The notes beneath the pieces are model-generated. The model ran no database searches and was not told the DNA's origin. It saw nothing but the letters and a program-made list of their open reading frames with translations. DNA of 64,000 nucleotides from Pseudomonas sp. CFII64 (lineage in GTDB: Bacteria; Pseudomonadota; Gammaproteobacteria; Pseudomonadales; Pseudomonadaceae): positions 62,001 through 126,000 of the forward strand of contig NZ_ATLO01000035.1 of assembly GCF_000416235.1 (NCBI RefSeq), given 5' to 3'. A program made the position numbers and the translations under genes. This document shows, one piece after another, positions 31,952 through 41,170 of this stretch. Positions within the stretch are counted from its first letter, which is position 1. Every line of letters begins with the position of its first letter.

Positions 31952-33166
31952 TCAGATCAGAAAATATTGCAGCAAGTCATTGAGAAACAGCTGGCCCTGG
32001 GGCGTGGCGACCAGCCGTGTCGGATCCGGCAGCAGCAGGCCGCGTTGTTCGGCTTGCTGACGGGCACTGGCCAGCGAATCGAGGCTTAGACCCGTGCGCT
32101 GGCGAAATAACGCAGCGTCCACACCATTTGTCAGGCGCAGGGCATTCATCAGGAATTCGAACGGCAGCTCTTCGACGCTGAGCAGCTTTTCCCCAGCCTT
32201 GAATGGCTTGGCCGGGTTGAGGTAATCCTTGGGCAGGCGGGTTTTCCAGGTCCGCACGATGCGCCCGTCCGGATGGCTGAGCTTGCCGTGGGCGCCCGCG
32301 CCAATGCCGATGAAATCGCCAAAACTCCAGTAATTGAGGTTATGCCGCGCCGGTCGGCCGGGTTGGGCGTAGGCCGAGACTTCGTACTGCGCGTAACCGT
32401 TTTCAGCGAGCAGCAGCTGTCCGGCTTCCTGGATGTCCCAAAGAATGTCGTCTTCGGGCAGCACGGGCGGCTGGTTCCAGAATACGGTGTTCGGCTCCAG
32501 CGTCAGTTGATACCAGGACAAATGCGTCGGCCCCAGATCGATGGCTTGTTGCAGGTCGCCCAAGGCATCGCTTTGCGACTGATCCGGCAGGCCGTGCATC
32601 AGGTCCATATTGAAGTTATCGAAACCGGCCTGACGCGCCATGTCGGCGGCGCGAATCGCTTCGTCGCCGTTATGAATCCGGCCCAGCGCCTTGAGCTTGG
32701 CTTCCTGGAAACTCTGGATGCCAATGGACAGTCGATTGATGCCCAACCCGCGATAGGCGCTGAACTTGACCTGCTCGAAGGTGCCCGGATTGGCTTCCAG
32801 GGTGATTTCGATGTCGCTGGCAAAGCGAATGCGCTGTTCGACGCCTTTGAGCAAGCGGCCCAGCGCGTCGGCGCTGAACAGGCTCGGCGTGCCGCCGCCG
32901 AAGAAAATCGAGCTCAGTTCCCGGCCGTGCACATGGGGCAGGTCCAGATCCAGATCGGCCAGCAGCGCGTCGATGTATTCAGCTTCCGGCAGCACCGGGC
33001 TGGCGGTGTGGGAATTGAAGTCGCAGTACGGGCATTTGCGCACGCACCACGGAATATGGATATACAGCGACAACGGCGGCAGTTGCGGCAGCGCTGCTCG
33101 CGGGCCGCTCGAGGAAAAACCAGTTTCACCGAGAAACAGCGGCTGTGTGGCTGAATCGTGGGTCAT
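31952..33166 (-). CDS. hemW: Radical SAM heme chaperone HemW
   Basis: 404 residues. The [4Fe-4S] motif CVRKCPYC (C-x3-C-x2-C) follows LYIHIPWC, and FGGGTPSLF plus the C-terminal HemN_C domain complete the HemW pattern. HemW inserts heme into respiratory enzymes; it is often misnamed coproporphyrinogen oxidase (HemN). The HemW-type IHIPWC context and the position after rdgB favour HemW. The start overlaps the rdgB stop by 4 bp. Confidence 0.92.
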   Translation of the reverse strand: MTHDSATQPLFLGETGFSSSGPRAALPQLPPLSLYIHIPWCVRKCPYCDFNSHTASPVLPEAEYIDALLADLDLDLPHVHGRELSSIFFGGGTPSLFSADALGRLLKGVEQRIRFASDIEITLEANPGTFEQVKFSAYRGLGINRLSIGIQSFQEAKLKALGRIHNGDEAIRAADMARQAGFDNFNMDLMHGLPDQSQSDALGDLQQAIDLGPTHLSWYQLTLEPNTVFWNQPPVLPEDDILWDIQEAGQLLLAENGYAQYEVSAYAQPGRPARHNLNYWSFGDFIGIGAGAHGKLSHPDGRIVRTWKTRLPKDYLNPAKPFKAGEKLLSVEELPFEFLMNALRLTNGVDAALFRQRTGLSLDSLASARQQAEQRGLLLPDPTRLVATPQGQLFLNDLLQYFLI

Positions 33167-33756
33167 TTCAAACTCAAGCGCTGGCGCAGAATCGCCATGG
33201 CGCGAGCGCGATGGCTGAGCTGGTTTTTCTCGGCGGGGCTCAACTCAGCACTGGAGCAATTGCGCTCCGGCACCCAGAACAACGGATCGTAACCAAAGCC
33301 GTGCGCGCCGCTCGCAGCGGTCAGAATGCGCCCGTGCCACAGGCCTTCGCAGAGAATCGGCAGCGGATCATCAGCGTGACGCACCAAAGCCAGCACGCAG
33401 ACGAACTGCGCGCCGCGTTGCTCTTCGGGCACGTCCTTGAGCACGTCCAGCAACTTGGCGTTGTTCGCCGCGTCGCCCAGACCATCGGCATAACGCGCCG
33501 AATAAATCCCCGGCGCGCCGCCCAGATAATCCACCGCCAGCCCCGAGTCGTCCGCCAGCGCAGGCATTCCGGAGATGCGCGCAGCGTTACGCGCCTTGAG
33601 GATCGCGTTCTCGACAAACGACAGGCCGGTTTCGTCCGGCTCGATCTGGCTGAACTCGCCAATCGAGCGCAATTGCACGCTGTCGCCGAGCATGGCCTGG
33701 AGTTCTTTGAGTTTGCCGGCGTTGTGGCTGGCCAATACGAGCTGCGGGAAAGTCAT
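33163..33756 (-). CDS. rdgB: dITP/XTP pyrophosphatase (Ham1/RdgB)
   Basis: 197 residues. Starts with LVLASHNAGKLKELQ, the nucleotide-binding SHNxxK motif; DETGLSFVENAILKARNAA and the SHRARAM region are conserved. It hydrolyses deaminated purine triphosphates to keep them out of DNA. It overlaps hemW by 4 bp and the DUF4426 gene by 1 bp, so the three are co-translated. Confidence 0.95.
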   Translation of the reverse strand: MTFPQLVLASHNAGKLKELQAMLGDSVQLRSIGEFSQIEPDETGLSFVENAILKARNAARISGMPALADDSGLAVDYLGGAPGIYSARYADGLGDAANNAKLLDVLKDVPEEQRGAQFVCVLALVRHADDPLPILCEGLWHGRILTAASGAHGFGYDPLFWVPERNCSSAELSPAEKNQLSHRARAMAILRQRLSLK

Positions 33757-34199
33757 TAGTCGCCTGAGTAGATTTCTTGATTGAAGCTGAACGAATGTGC
33801 GTCCTCGCTACCGGCCTTCACGTTGACCGTGAAGGTGTAGATCGCTGACGCATTCGGATCAACAGCGAATTGCGCGATGTAGTAGACCGCGCCCTTGTCG
33901 TTGATCTGCTTGAACGTGAGGGTTTTTTCCCGGCCGGTCAGGTCTTTCACGTTGCCGGTGACGTTGGCGGGAATGGTCTTGCCGGCCTTGACCGCCGCGA
34001 TGTTCAGCACGCCCTGGTTCTTGCTGCGAATCAGGCCGGTGGCTTCGGCGATGGCCGGTTGCAGAACGCTGGAAGCGAACGCGTTGTAGTGCACGGTCAG
34101 CTCACCGAATTGTTCTTTGCGCTCGGGCTTGGCGTTGTCGGCAGCCATCAGCGGCAATGCCAGGCACAAGGTGCATAAAAAGACAGCTAGGCGGCGCAT
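33756..34199 (-). CDS. Exported DUF4426 protein
   Basis: 147 residues with a signal peptide ending LMA at about residue 19. The mature part is a beta-rich domain (EQFGELTVHYNAFASSVLQPAIA ...) matching the DUF4426 proteins conserved between metW and rdgB in pseudomonads. Periplasmic, function unknown. The ATG at 34199 has GGAG nearby, while an upstream extension to 34286 lacks a signal. Confidence 0.82.
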   Translation of the reverse strand: MRRLAVFLCTLCLALPLMAADNAKPERKEQFGELTVHYNAFASSVLQPAIAEATGLIRSKNQGVLNIAAVKAGKTIPANVTGNVKDLTGREKTLTFKQINDKGAVYYIAQFAVDPNASAIYTFTVNVKAGSEDAHSFSFNQEIYSGD

Positions 34200-34224
34200 G
34201 ATTATTCTCCTGTCATGAAGTGAC

Positions 34225-34845
34225 TCAAATCGCAATCTGGTGCTCTTGCAGGCCCGGACTGCTGACCCGATAGATGCCGATCTCACCTAACAGGTTAGGC
34301 CATAGCTTACTGGCCCAACCGTGTCGATGCTGTTGATCTACCGCAAGCCGATCAATGACCCGCGCATGGCGGCCCCGGCACAGGTCTTCGAAGTCTTCGA
34401 AAGTGCAGAAGTGGATGTTCGGCGTGTTGTACCAGGTGTAAGGCAGGAAGTCGGACACCGGCATGCGGCCCTTGGTCGCCAGATACCAGCGGCAGCGCCA
34501 GTGACCGAAGTTGGGAAAGGTGATGATGCACTGGCGGCCGACACGAAGCATTTCGTCGAGGATCTTGTCCGGGTAGCTCACCGCTTGCAGCGCCTGGGTC
34601 ATGACCACCACGTCAAAACTGTTGCTGGCAAAGTTGCCCAGCCCTTTGTCCAGGTCCTGCTCGATGACATTGACGCCCTTGCCCACGCAGCGGGCGATGT
34701 TATCGGCGTCGTTTTCCAGGCCGTAGCCGGTAACTTGCTTGTTGTCGCGCAGCCAGGCCAGCAGTTCGCCGTCGCCGCAGCCGAGGTCGAGCACCCGGCT
34801 GCCCGCAGGGATCCATTCTTGGATGATTTCCAGGTCAGCTCTCAT
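34225..34845 (-). CDS. metW: Methionine biosynthesis protein MetW (SAM-dependent methyltransferase-like)
   Basis: 206 residues. VLDLGCGDGELLAWL is the SAM-binding loop, followed by MetW-specific IARCVGKGVNVIEQDLDKGL and ITFPNFGHWRCRWYLA. MetW works with MetX in homoserine acylation in proteobacteria that use a metX-metW pair. It begins 7 bp after metX, with a good AGGAAG Shine-Dalgarno; the longer frame to 34863 is unnecessary. Confidence 0.94.
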   Translation of the reverse strand: MRADLEIIQEWIPAGSRVLDLGCGDGELLAWLRDNKQVTGYGLENDADNIARCVGKGVNVIEQDLDKGLGNFASNSFDVVVMTQALQAVSYPDKILDEMLRVGRQCIITFPNFGHWRCRWYLATKGRMPVSDFLPYTWYNTPNIHFCTFEDFEDLCRGRHARVIDRLAVDQQHRHGWASKLWPNLLGEIGIYRVSSPGLQEHQIAI

Positions 34846-34852
34846 GGCTTCC

Positions 34853-35992
34853 TCACAGTGCAATGCGGTTCATGTAGCTGGAGAAAGCCTGCAAGTAACG
34901 CGGGATCGGGATCAGGAAAGCGTCGTGGCCCTGAGGCGCGTCGATTTCCAGGTAGCAGACGTTCTTCTTCGCCGCCATCAGCGCATCCACCAGTTCCCGG
35001 GAGCGGGCCGGGGAAAAACGCCAATCGGTGGTGAAGGAAATCACGCAGAACTCGGCGGTGACGTTGGCCAGCGTTGCCGCCAGGTTGTCGTTGAATGCAC
35101 CGGCCGGGTCGAAGTAGTCCAGCGCCTTGGTCATCAGCAGGTAAGTGTTGGCGTCGAAACGCCCGGAGAACTCTTCACCCTGATAACGCAGATAGCTTTC
35201 GACCTGGAACTCGACGCTGTGAAAGTCGTAGTTGAGCTTTTCGCTCTTGAGGCCACGACCGAATTTCTCGCCCATGGAATCGTCGGACAGGTACGTGATG
35301 TGGCCGACCATGCGCGCCAGCATCAGGCCGCGTTTGGGGATCACGCCGAATTCCTGGAAGTCGCCGCCATGGAATTCCGGGTCGGACAGGATCGCCTGCC
35401 GCGCCACTTCGTTGAAGGCGATGTTCTGCGCCGACAGCTTGGGTGCCGAAGCGATAGCCAGGCAGTGGCGCACGCGATTGGGGTAGGTCATGGTCCATTG
35501 CAGCGCCTGCATGCCGCCCAGACTGCCGCCAACCACTGCGGCCCATTGCTCGATGCCCAGCAAGTCAGCCAGACGCGCCTGACTGTGAACCCAGTCCTCG
35601 ACGGTCAAAACCGGGAAATTCGCGCCGAACGGCTTGCCGGTTTCCGGATCGATGCTGCTCGGGCCGGTTGAGCCGTTGCAGCCGCCCAGATTGTTCAGGC
35701 TGACCACGAAGAAGCGACGGGTGTCGATGGGCTTGCCGGGACCGATGCAGCTATCCCACCAGCCGGGCTTGCGCTCGTCGACGCTATTGAAACCCGCCGC
35801 GTGGTGATGGCCGGACAAGGCGTGGCACACCAGCACGGCATTGCTGCGCGCGGCATTGAGTTCGCCATAGGTTTCGTAAATCAGGTCGTAGGCAGGCAAG
35901 GAACGACCACAGTCCAGGGCCAGAGGCTCGCTGAAATGCGCCAGTTGCGGCGTGACTAGACCGACAGAATCTTCGGGAAAGACCGTGGACAT
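34853..35992 (-). CDS. metX: Homoserine O-acyltransferase (O-succinyltransferase activity likely)
   Basis: 379 residues, alpha/beta hydrolase fold. Catalytic Ser157 in GGSLGGMQ and the His of the terminal QGHDAFL; NNLGGCNGSTGPSS is the oxyanion/substrate segment. It makes acyl-homoserine for methionine synthesis. Proteobacterial MetX with MetW often uses succinyl-CoA despite the MetX fold, so the acyl donor should be read as succinyl-CoA by precedent. The upstream gap carries a REPIN at 36092. Confidence 0.95.
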   Translation of the reverse strand: MSTVFPEDSVGLVTPQLAHFSEPLALDCGRSLPAYDLIYETYGELNAARSNAVLVCHALSGHHHAAGFNSVDERKPGWWDSCIGPGKPIDTRRFFVVSLNNLGGCNGSTGPSSIDPETGKPFGANFPVLTVEDWVHSQARLADLLGIEQWAAVVGGSLGGMQALQWTMTYPNRVRHCLAIASAPKLSAQNIAFNEVARQAILSDPEFHGGDFQEFGVIPKRGLMLARMVGHITYLSDDSMGEKFGRGLKSEKLNYDFHSVEFQVESYLRYQGEEFSGRFDANTYLLMTKALDYFDPAGAFNDNLAATLANVTAEFCVISFTTDWRFSPARSRELVDALMAAKKNVCYLEIDAPQGHDAFLIPIPRYLQAFSSYMNRIAL

Positions 35993-36091
35993 CGACCCTG
36001 CTCTCGCTTAAATGAGGCGTAAGTCTAAAGACCGACGGGGGGAGGGGCAACCAAGGAATAATTCGGGCATCGGCGGCTCACCCGCATTCTC

Positions 36092-36183
36092 CGTAGGACC
36101 GGCTTTAGCCGGGAGGGCATTATCTCGGACGATAGATGTACATCGTCTGCATTGACGCCCTCCCGGCTAAAGCCGGTCCCACG
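36092..36183. repeat. REPIN: two inverted REP palindromes
   Basis: GTAGGACCGGCTTTAGCCGG and CCGGCTAAAGCCGGTCCCAC are perfect inverted arms around about 50 bp, between yggT and metX in the leftward run. Confidence 0.85.
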
Positions 36184-36195
36184 CAGTTGTGCAGG

Positions 36196-36786
36196 TCAGA
36201 TCAACAAACGCAGCACGTCCGGCATCATGCTCATGGCCGCCAGGTTGTTGATGACCAGCATGTCCAGCAGCTTGAGGACCATGAACGCCAGGATCGGCGA
36301 GATATCCAGGCCGCCCAGATTCGGCAGGATCTTGCGCAGCGGGGCCAGCATCGGTTCGCAGATCTGGTTGACCATTTCTGCGCCAGGGTTATGGCTGGCC
36401 GGGGCGACCCAGGACAGGATCACGCTGATGATCAGGGCGAAGAAGAAAATCTTCAGAAACAGCGCTGTCACACCAATGATTGCCCAGAGCAGCAGATGCA
36501 GCGGATCGCCGGTGGTGCCGTAGGCCAGCAGCAAGGTCAGGGCCATCAGGATCAGCTGCACGATGATCGCCAACACCAGCGACGACATGTCCAGGCCGAA
36601 CAGGCTCGGAATGATCCGGCGCAGGGGCTTGAGCAGCGGTTGGGTGGCGCGCACGGCGAATTGGCTCAGCGGGTTGTAGAAGTCCGCCCGCACCAGTTGC
36701 AGCACGAAGCGCAGCAAAATGATCAGCAGGTATAGGCTGCCAATGGTTTGCAGGATGTAGATTGCAGCGGTGTTCAGTCCGATCAT
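36196..36786 (-). CDS. YggT family inner-membrane protein
   Basis: 196 residues with two YGGT repeats. Each begins with a hydrophobic helix and carries a PLLKPLRRIIP- or PMLAPLRKILP-type turn (about residues 50-60 and 150-160). Proteins of this family are linked to osmotic tolerance or cell-division neighbourhoods but have no defined reaction. It lies 27 bp after proC, the standard yggS-proC-yggT order. Confidence 0.9.
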   Translation of the reverse strand: MIGLNTAAIYILQTIGSLYLLIILLRFVLQLVRADFYNPLSQFAVRATQPLLKPLRRIIPSLFGLDMSSLVLAIIVQLILMALTLLLAYGTTGDPLHLLLWAIIGVTALFLKIFFFALIISVILSWVAPASHNPGAEMVNQICEPMLAPLRKILPNLGGLDISPILAFMVLKLLDMLVINNLAAMSMMPDVLRLLI

Positions 36787-36813
36787 CGGTTCTGTTCCTC
36801 AATGGCCTAAAAG

Positions 36814-37632
36814 TTACTTGCCCAGCTGTTCGGCCATCTCTGCCGAGCGCTGTGCGGCGGCAGTGAGTGCGGTTTCGACGAGCGCTTCAAAGCCGCCGGC
36901 CTGGAATGATTTGATTGCAGCTTCTGTGGTGCCCGCTGGCGAGGTTACCCGACGACGCAGCTCGGCAGCGTCGACATCGCTGCCGGTGGCCATCAGCGCG
37001 GCGCCCAGCGCGGTTTGCAGCGTCAACTGCGAGGCGACTTCCTGGGGCAGGCCCAGTTTCACGCCCGCTGCCGTCATGGCCTCGATCAACAGGAAGAAGT
37101 ACGCCGGGCCGCTGCCCGAAACTGCCGTGACTGCGTCCAGTTGCTGTTCTTCTTCGAGCCACAGGGCAATGCCTACCGCCGATAACAGCTGCTCGGCCTG
37201 TTCACGTTGCGCCGGGCTCACCAGAGCCGTGGCATACAAACCGCTGACACCCTGACGCAATAGCGCCGGTGTATTGGGCATGCAACGCACGAGAGGTTGC
37301 TCGCCCAGCCATTGGGCCATGCTCGCGCACGTGATCCCGGCAGCGATGGACACCACCAATTGATTGGGCTTGAGGCTTGGGCGCAGGGCTTCGCAAACGG
37401 TTTTCATCATCTGCGGCTTGACCGCGATCAGCACCACGTCCGCGCCTTCGATGGCTTCGGCGTTGTCGGCAACCACCACGATGCCATGTTCAGCGGCGAT
37501 TTTGCCGCGTGTCTCGGCACCGGGATCGCTGGCGCGAATCGAGTCGGCTTCCACGCCCTGGGCGCGCAGCCCGCCGATCAGGCTGGCGGCCATGTTGCCG
37601 GCGCCGATAAAGGCAATACGAGTCTGGCTCAT
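36814..37632 (-). CDS. proC: Pyrroline-5-carboxylate reductase
   Basis: 272 residues. N-terminal Rossmann motif IAFIGAGNMAASLIGGL, VLIAVKPQMM, and the signature VTAVSGSGPAYFFLLIEAM. It makes the last step of proline synthesis with NADPH. Downstream of yggS by 24 bp. Confidence 0.96.
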   Translation of the reverse strand: MSQTRIAFIGAGNMAASLIGGLRAQGVEADSIRASDPGAETRGKIAAEHGIVVVADNAEAIEGADVVLIAVKPQMMKTVCEALRPSLKPNQLVVSIAAGITCASMAQWLGEQPLVRCMPNTPALLRQGVSGLYATALVSPAQREQAEQLLSAVGIALWLEEEQQLDAVTAVSGSGPAYFFLLIEAMTAAGVKLGLPQEVASQLTLQTALGAALMATGSDVDAAELRRRVTSPAGTTEAAIKSFQAGGFEALVETALTAAAQRSAEMAEQLGK

Positions 37633-37656
37633 GTTGGTTTCCTTGAGTGGGGAAAG

Positions 37657-38343
37657 TTATGGCTGGCCGTAATCACGGGCGCCAAAGAGGGCAGTGCCGA
37701 TCCGCACCCAGGTCGCGCCTTGTGCGATGGCGGCCTCCAGGTCGTGGCTCATGCCCATGGAAAGGGTGTCCAGTGGCAGGTTCAATTGCGCCTGCAGCGA
37801 ACGTACCGCAGCAAAGGCCGCGTTTTGTTCGGCGCTGTCTTCGGTCGGTTCCGGAATCGCCATCAAGCCGCGCAGCTTCAGGCGTGGCAAAGCGCTGATC
37901 GCAGCGGCCAGGGCTGGCAAGTCGGCGGGCGCGCAGCCGGACTTGCTGGCTTCGCCACTGACGTTGACCTGAATGCAGATATTGAGCGGCGGCAAGTCCT
38001 CAGGACGTTGCTCAGACAGACGTTGTGCGATTTTCAAGCGATCCACTGAATGCACCCAGGCGAAGTTCTCGGCAATAGCGCGAGTCTTGTTCGACTGAAT
38101 GGGGCCGATGAAATGCCAACACAAGGGCAGGTCGGCCAATTCGAGCTGTTTGCTCAAGGCTTCCTGCAAATAGTTTTCGCCGAAGTCGCGCAAGCCCGCC
38201 GCATAAGCTTCGCGCAAGGCGCCAGCCGGCTTGGTCTTGCTCACCGCGAGCAGGCCGATGGCGGCTGGATCGCGTTGGGCGGCAAGGGCGGCTGCGTTAA
38301 TTCGTGCGCCGAGCGTTGAAATGTTCGCTGCTATCGTGGACAT
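37657..38343 (-). CDS. PLP homeostasis protein (YggS/PLPBP)
   Basis: 228 residues, alanine-racemase-like TIM barrel. Lys in LLAVSKTKP binds PLP; GENYLQEAL, HFIGPIQSNK and LSMGMSHDLEAAI are family signatures. It controls free PLP and amino-acid balance rather than catalysing a known reaction. First gene of the leftward proC unit and divergent from pilT with 55 bp between them. Confidence 0.93.
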   Translation of the reverse strand: MSTIAANISTLGARINAAALAAQRDPAAIGLLAVSKTKPAGALREAYAAGLRDFGENYLQEALSKQLELADLPLCWHFIGPIQSNKTRAIAENFAWVHSVDRLKIAQRLSEQRPEDLPPLNICIQVNVSGEASKSGCAPADLPALAAAISALPRLKLRGLMAIPEPTEDSAEQNAAFAAVRSLQAQLNLPLDTLSMGMSHDLEAAIAQGATWVRIGTALFGARDYGQP

Positions 38344-38398
38344 TGATTTGCGCCAGCAGGGCTAAAGTCTGCGGCATTCTATGTGATTGAGGAGCTGT

Positions 38399-39433
38399 AT
38401 GGATATTACCGAGCTGCTGGCCTTCAGTGCCAAGCAAGGCGCATCGGACTTGCATCTCTCTGCCGGCCTGCCGCCGATGATCCGCGTCGATGGCGATGTG
38501 CGGCGGATCAACCTGCCAGCCCTGAGCGCCAAAGAGGTTCAGGAGCTGATCTACGACATCATGAACGACAAGCAGCGCCAGAACTTCGAAGAACTTCTGG
38601 AGACCGACTTTTCCTTTGAAGTGCCGGGCGTGGCGCGCTTTCGAGTCAACGCGTTCAACCAGAATCGTGGCGCGGGCGCGGTATTCCGGACCATTCCTTC
38701 AAAGATCCTGAGCATGGAAGATCTCGGGATGGGAGAAGTGTTTCGCAAGATTACCGACGTGCCGCGCGGCCTCGTGCTGGTCACCGGGCCCACCGGTTCC
38801 GGCAAGTCGACGACCCTTGCGGCGATGGTCGATTACCTGAATTGCAACAAGCATCACCACATCCTGACCATCGAAGACCCGATCGAATTCGTTCATGAGT
38901 CCAAGAAATGCCTGGTCAACCAGCGTGAGGTGCACCGCGATACCCTCGGCTTTTCGGAAGCCTTGCGCTCGGCCCTGCGGGAAGACCCGGACGTGATTCT
39001 GGTGGGCGAGCTGCGCGACCTGGAAACCATTCGCCTGGCGCTGACGGCGGCGGAAACCGGGCATTTGGTGTTCGGCACGCTGCACACCACGTCTGCAGCC
39101 AAGACCATCGACCGGATCGTCGACGTGTTCCCGGCCCAGGAAAAATCCATGATTCGTTCGATGTTGTCCGAATCGTTGCATGCCGTGGTTTCGCAAACCT
39201 TGCTCAAAAAGGTTGGCGGCGGGCGAATTGCCGCGCACGAAATCATGATGGGCACGCCGGCAATCAGGAACCTGATTCGCGAGGACAAGGTCGCACAGAT
39301 GTACTCAGCGATTCAGACCGGAGGCTCGCTGGGCATGCAGACGCTGGATATGTGCATGAAGGATCTGGTCACCCGCGGCCTGGTGACCCGCGACAGCGCG
39401 CGGGAGAAAGCCAAGGTGCCGGATAATTTCTGA
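38399..39433 (+). CDS. pilT: Type IV pilus retraction ATPase PilT
   Basis: 344 residues. N-terminal PAS-like domain (GASDLHLSAGLPPMIRVDG), Walker A GPTGSGKST (about residue 131), Asp box, Walker B LVGELRDLETIRLAL, His box GHLVFGTLHT and the AIRNLIRE C-terminal motif needed for retraction. It depolymerises the pilus at the inner membrane. AGGAG sits 5-7 bp before the ATG. The usual downstream partner pilU is absent; a NlpC/P60 gene faces it instead. Confidence 0.96.
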   Translation: MDITELLAFSAKQGASDLHLSAGLPPMIRVDGDVRRINLPALSAKEVQELIYDIMNDKQRQNFEELLETDFSFEVPGVARFRVNAFNQNRGAGAVFRTIPSKILSMEDLGMGEVFRKITDVPRGLVLVTGPTGSGKSTTLAAMVDYLNCNKHHHILTIEDPIEFVHESKKCLVNQREVHRDTLGFSEALRSALREDPDVILVGELRDLETIRLALTAAETGHLVFGTLHTTSAAKTIDRIVDVFPAQEKSMIRSMLSESLHAVVSQTLLKKVGGGRIAAHEIMMGTPAIRNLIREDKVAQMYSAIQTGGSLGMQTLDMCMKDLVTRGLVTRDSAREKAKVPDNF

Positions 39434-39434
39434 G

Positions 39435-39515
39435 GTGGGACCGGCTTTAGCCGGCAAGAGGTCGACGCATCTCTGTTGCCAGACACGACGCCCTCCCGGA
39501 TGAATCCGGCCCTGC
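39435..39515. repeat. Diverged REPIN
   Basis: GTGGGACCGGCTTTAGCCGG on the left; the right arm CTCCCGGATGAATCCGGCCC is partly decayed. Between convergent pilT and the peptidase gene. Confidence 0.7.
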
Positions 39516-39522
39516 AACCAGA

Positions 39523-40200
39523 TCAGCGCTGAACGATGCGCAGCGGCTCTTTCTGCTTGGGCAGAACGCGCTTGGCGACCATGTAGTGGCTGTTCCAGTA
39601 CGGCTTTTTCAGCGTATCGACAGTCACGGCCTTGCCACGGCGCGGGGCGTGGACGAAGCGGTCGTTGCCCAGGTAGATAGCGACGTGGTTGACCTTGCGG
39701 CTCTTGATGTTGAAGAACAGCAGGTCGCCGGGCTTCAAATCCTTGCGATCGACTTTCTGCCCGTGGCCTTCGGCCATGGCATTGGAAGTGCGCGGCAGAT
39801 TGACTTCACTGACGCCGTTGAACGCGTATTTGACCAGGCCGCTGCAATCCAGGCCTTTGCCGGCGGTGGTGCCGCCCCAACGGTAAGGTGTGCCGACAGC
39901 GCTAAGCGCGCGGCTGACCACCGAGTTGCTTTGTTTGGCGTTGGGCGCCATCACTGCAACACTGCTGGTCTTTTTCGAACTCTTGAGGGCAGCGGAACGG
40001 ATGGCTGCCTTGGTGCTGCGCTCTCGTGGAGAGATGACTGGCGCAGGCTCGGTGCGGTTGGTTGCGAGCGTCGGCGAAGAGTGACTTTTCGCCGTGTAAC
40101 CAGAGAAGCTCGCAGGTAAGGATTGCTCACGATTGGTGGCATGAGCGGCCAGGGGCAATAATAGGCAGATGGTCAGCCATGACTTTAAAAATGGACGCAT
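39523..40200 (-). CDS. Exported C40 (NlpC/P60) family peptidoglycan hydrolase
   Basis: 225 residues. Signal peptide to about residue 21, then a low-complexity Ser/Lys/Thr linker (25-90) and an NlpC/P60 domain. Catalytic Cys119 lies in GLDCSGLVKYAF, the His in VNHVAIYLG, with RWGG and GDLLFF as supporting motifs. It would cleave peptide stems of peptidoglycan in the periplasm. The ATG at 40200 is chosen because it gives a clean signal peptide. No lipobox Cys is seen. Confidence 0.9.
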   Translation of the reverse strand: MRPFLKSWLTICLLLPLAAHATNREQSLPASFSGYTAKSHSSPTLATNRTEPAPVISPRERSTKAAIRSAALKSSKKTSSVAVMAPNAKQSNSVVSRALSAVGTPYRWGGTTAGKGLDCSGLVKYAFNGVSEVNLPRTSNAMAEGHGQKVDRKDLKPGDLLFFNIKSRKVNHVAIYLGNDRFVHAPRRGKAVTVDTLKKPYWNSHYMVAKRVLPKQKEPLRIVQR

Positions 40201-40450
40201 TCGGCAGGGCTCTTGTGGGTAAGCGCGCAACTTTATAACAGCTTTTCGTGAATTTCTGACCCCATTTGTCGATTCAATTACGGGCCCATCGTTGCGATTT
40301 ATGCGACAAACTGTCTCAAAAGGCGCTCCAATCCCTTTAGTTACAAGGGTTTGCCCGATCGACAGGAGGTTCCCGCCATACGTCGGATGGACACAGAAAA
40401 GTCACAGAATTTACGAATATTTTTTTCTATCAGCTCAAATGAGGACACCG

Positions 40451-40870
40451 ATGAACACCTATCAGAATGGCATACAGCAGCACGATACCCACAGCAAAGT
40501 GATGGGCTACGTGCTCTGGATTGTCGGCTTCACCGGCGCGCATCGCTTTTACTATGGCAAGCCCGTCACCGGCACGATCTGGTTCTTCACCCTCGGTCTG
40601 CTGGGCATTGGCTGGTTGATCGACGTGTTCCTGATTCCGGCAATGGATCGCGAAGCCGACCTGCGTTTCACCTCAGGCTCGACGGACTACAGCCTTTCCT
40701 GGATCCTGCTGACCTTCCTCGGCGTGTTCGGCGTGCATCGCATGTACATGGGCAAGTGGATCACCGGGCTTATCTACCTGTGCACCGGCGGCTTGTTCCT
40801 GGTGGGCGTGCTGTATGACTTCTGGACGCTGAACGATCAAATCTCGATCAAGAACGCCCAGCGCGGTTGA
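40451..40870 (+). CDS. Double TM2-domain membrane protein
   Basis: 139 residues containing two TM2-type repeats: VGFTGAHRFYYGKPVTG (about residues 27-43) and LGVFGVHRMYMGKWITG (about 94-110), each followed by a hydrophobic hairpin with a G-x-x-x-x-L-x-D-x-F turn. Inner membrane; TM2 proteins have no general function assigned. ATG 40451 has GAGGA 6 bp upstream, while the open frame extends back to 40292 without a signal. The 250-bp gap upstream shows no other gene. Confidence 0.82.
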   Translation: MNTYQNGIQQHDTHSKVMGYVLWIVGFTGAHRFYYGKPVTGTIWFFTLGLLGIGWLIDVFLIPAMDREADLRFTSGSTDYSLSWILLTFLGVFGVHRMYMGKWITGLIYLCTGGLFLVGVLYDFWTLNDQISIKNAQRG

Positions 40871-40880
40871 TTGAAAAATG

Positions 40881-41020
40881 TGTAGAACTGGCTTCAGCCG
40901 GGAGAGCGTTCTCGCGGCTAAAGCCGCTCCTACATATGTTTGAAGGCAGCCCGGGCGGCGTTGATATCTGGATTGTGTGCTGTCTGGCCAATCGCTTTCG
41001 GGGACAAGTTCCCTCCTACA
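40881..41020. repeat. Cluster of diverged REP elements of two classes
   Basis: 40881-40934 carries a decayed GTAGAACTGGCTTCAGCCGG with the partner GCGGCTAAAGCCGCTCCTAC. At 41000-41020 lies a half element of the other class, GGGGACAAGTTCCCTCCTAC. The remainder up to 41170 is AT-rich and probably holds the promoter of the next gene. Confidence 0.65.
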
Positions 41021-41170
41021 GTTTGTTCGCCATGAATAAATAAGCATACAATAAATTTGCATGCTTATTTAAATCAGCGTAAACCGAAAATTGTGATTCC
41101 CCATGGATGAAATTGTTCTTTGGAAAAGAGCAGGGCATCACATCAAAAATTTTCGAACAAGGACGCTGTT

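Noticed and set aside
31952..33166. Oxygen-independent coproporphyrinogen III oxidase (HemN)
   Set aside because: Length near 400 residues and the location after rdgB fit HemW, not the roughly 455-residue HemN.
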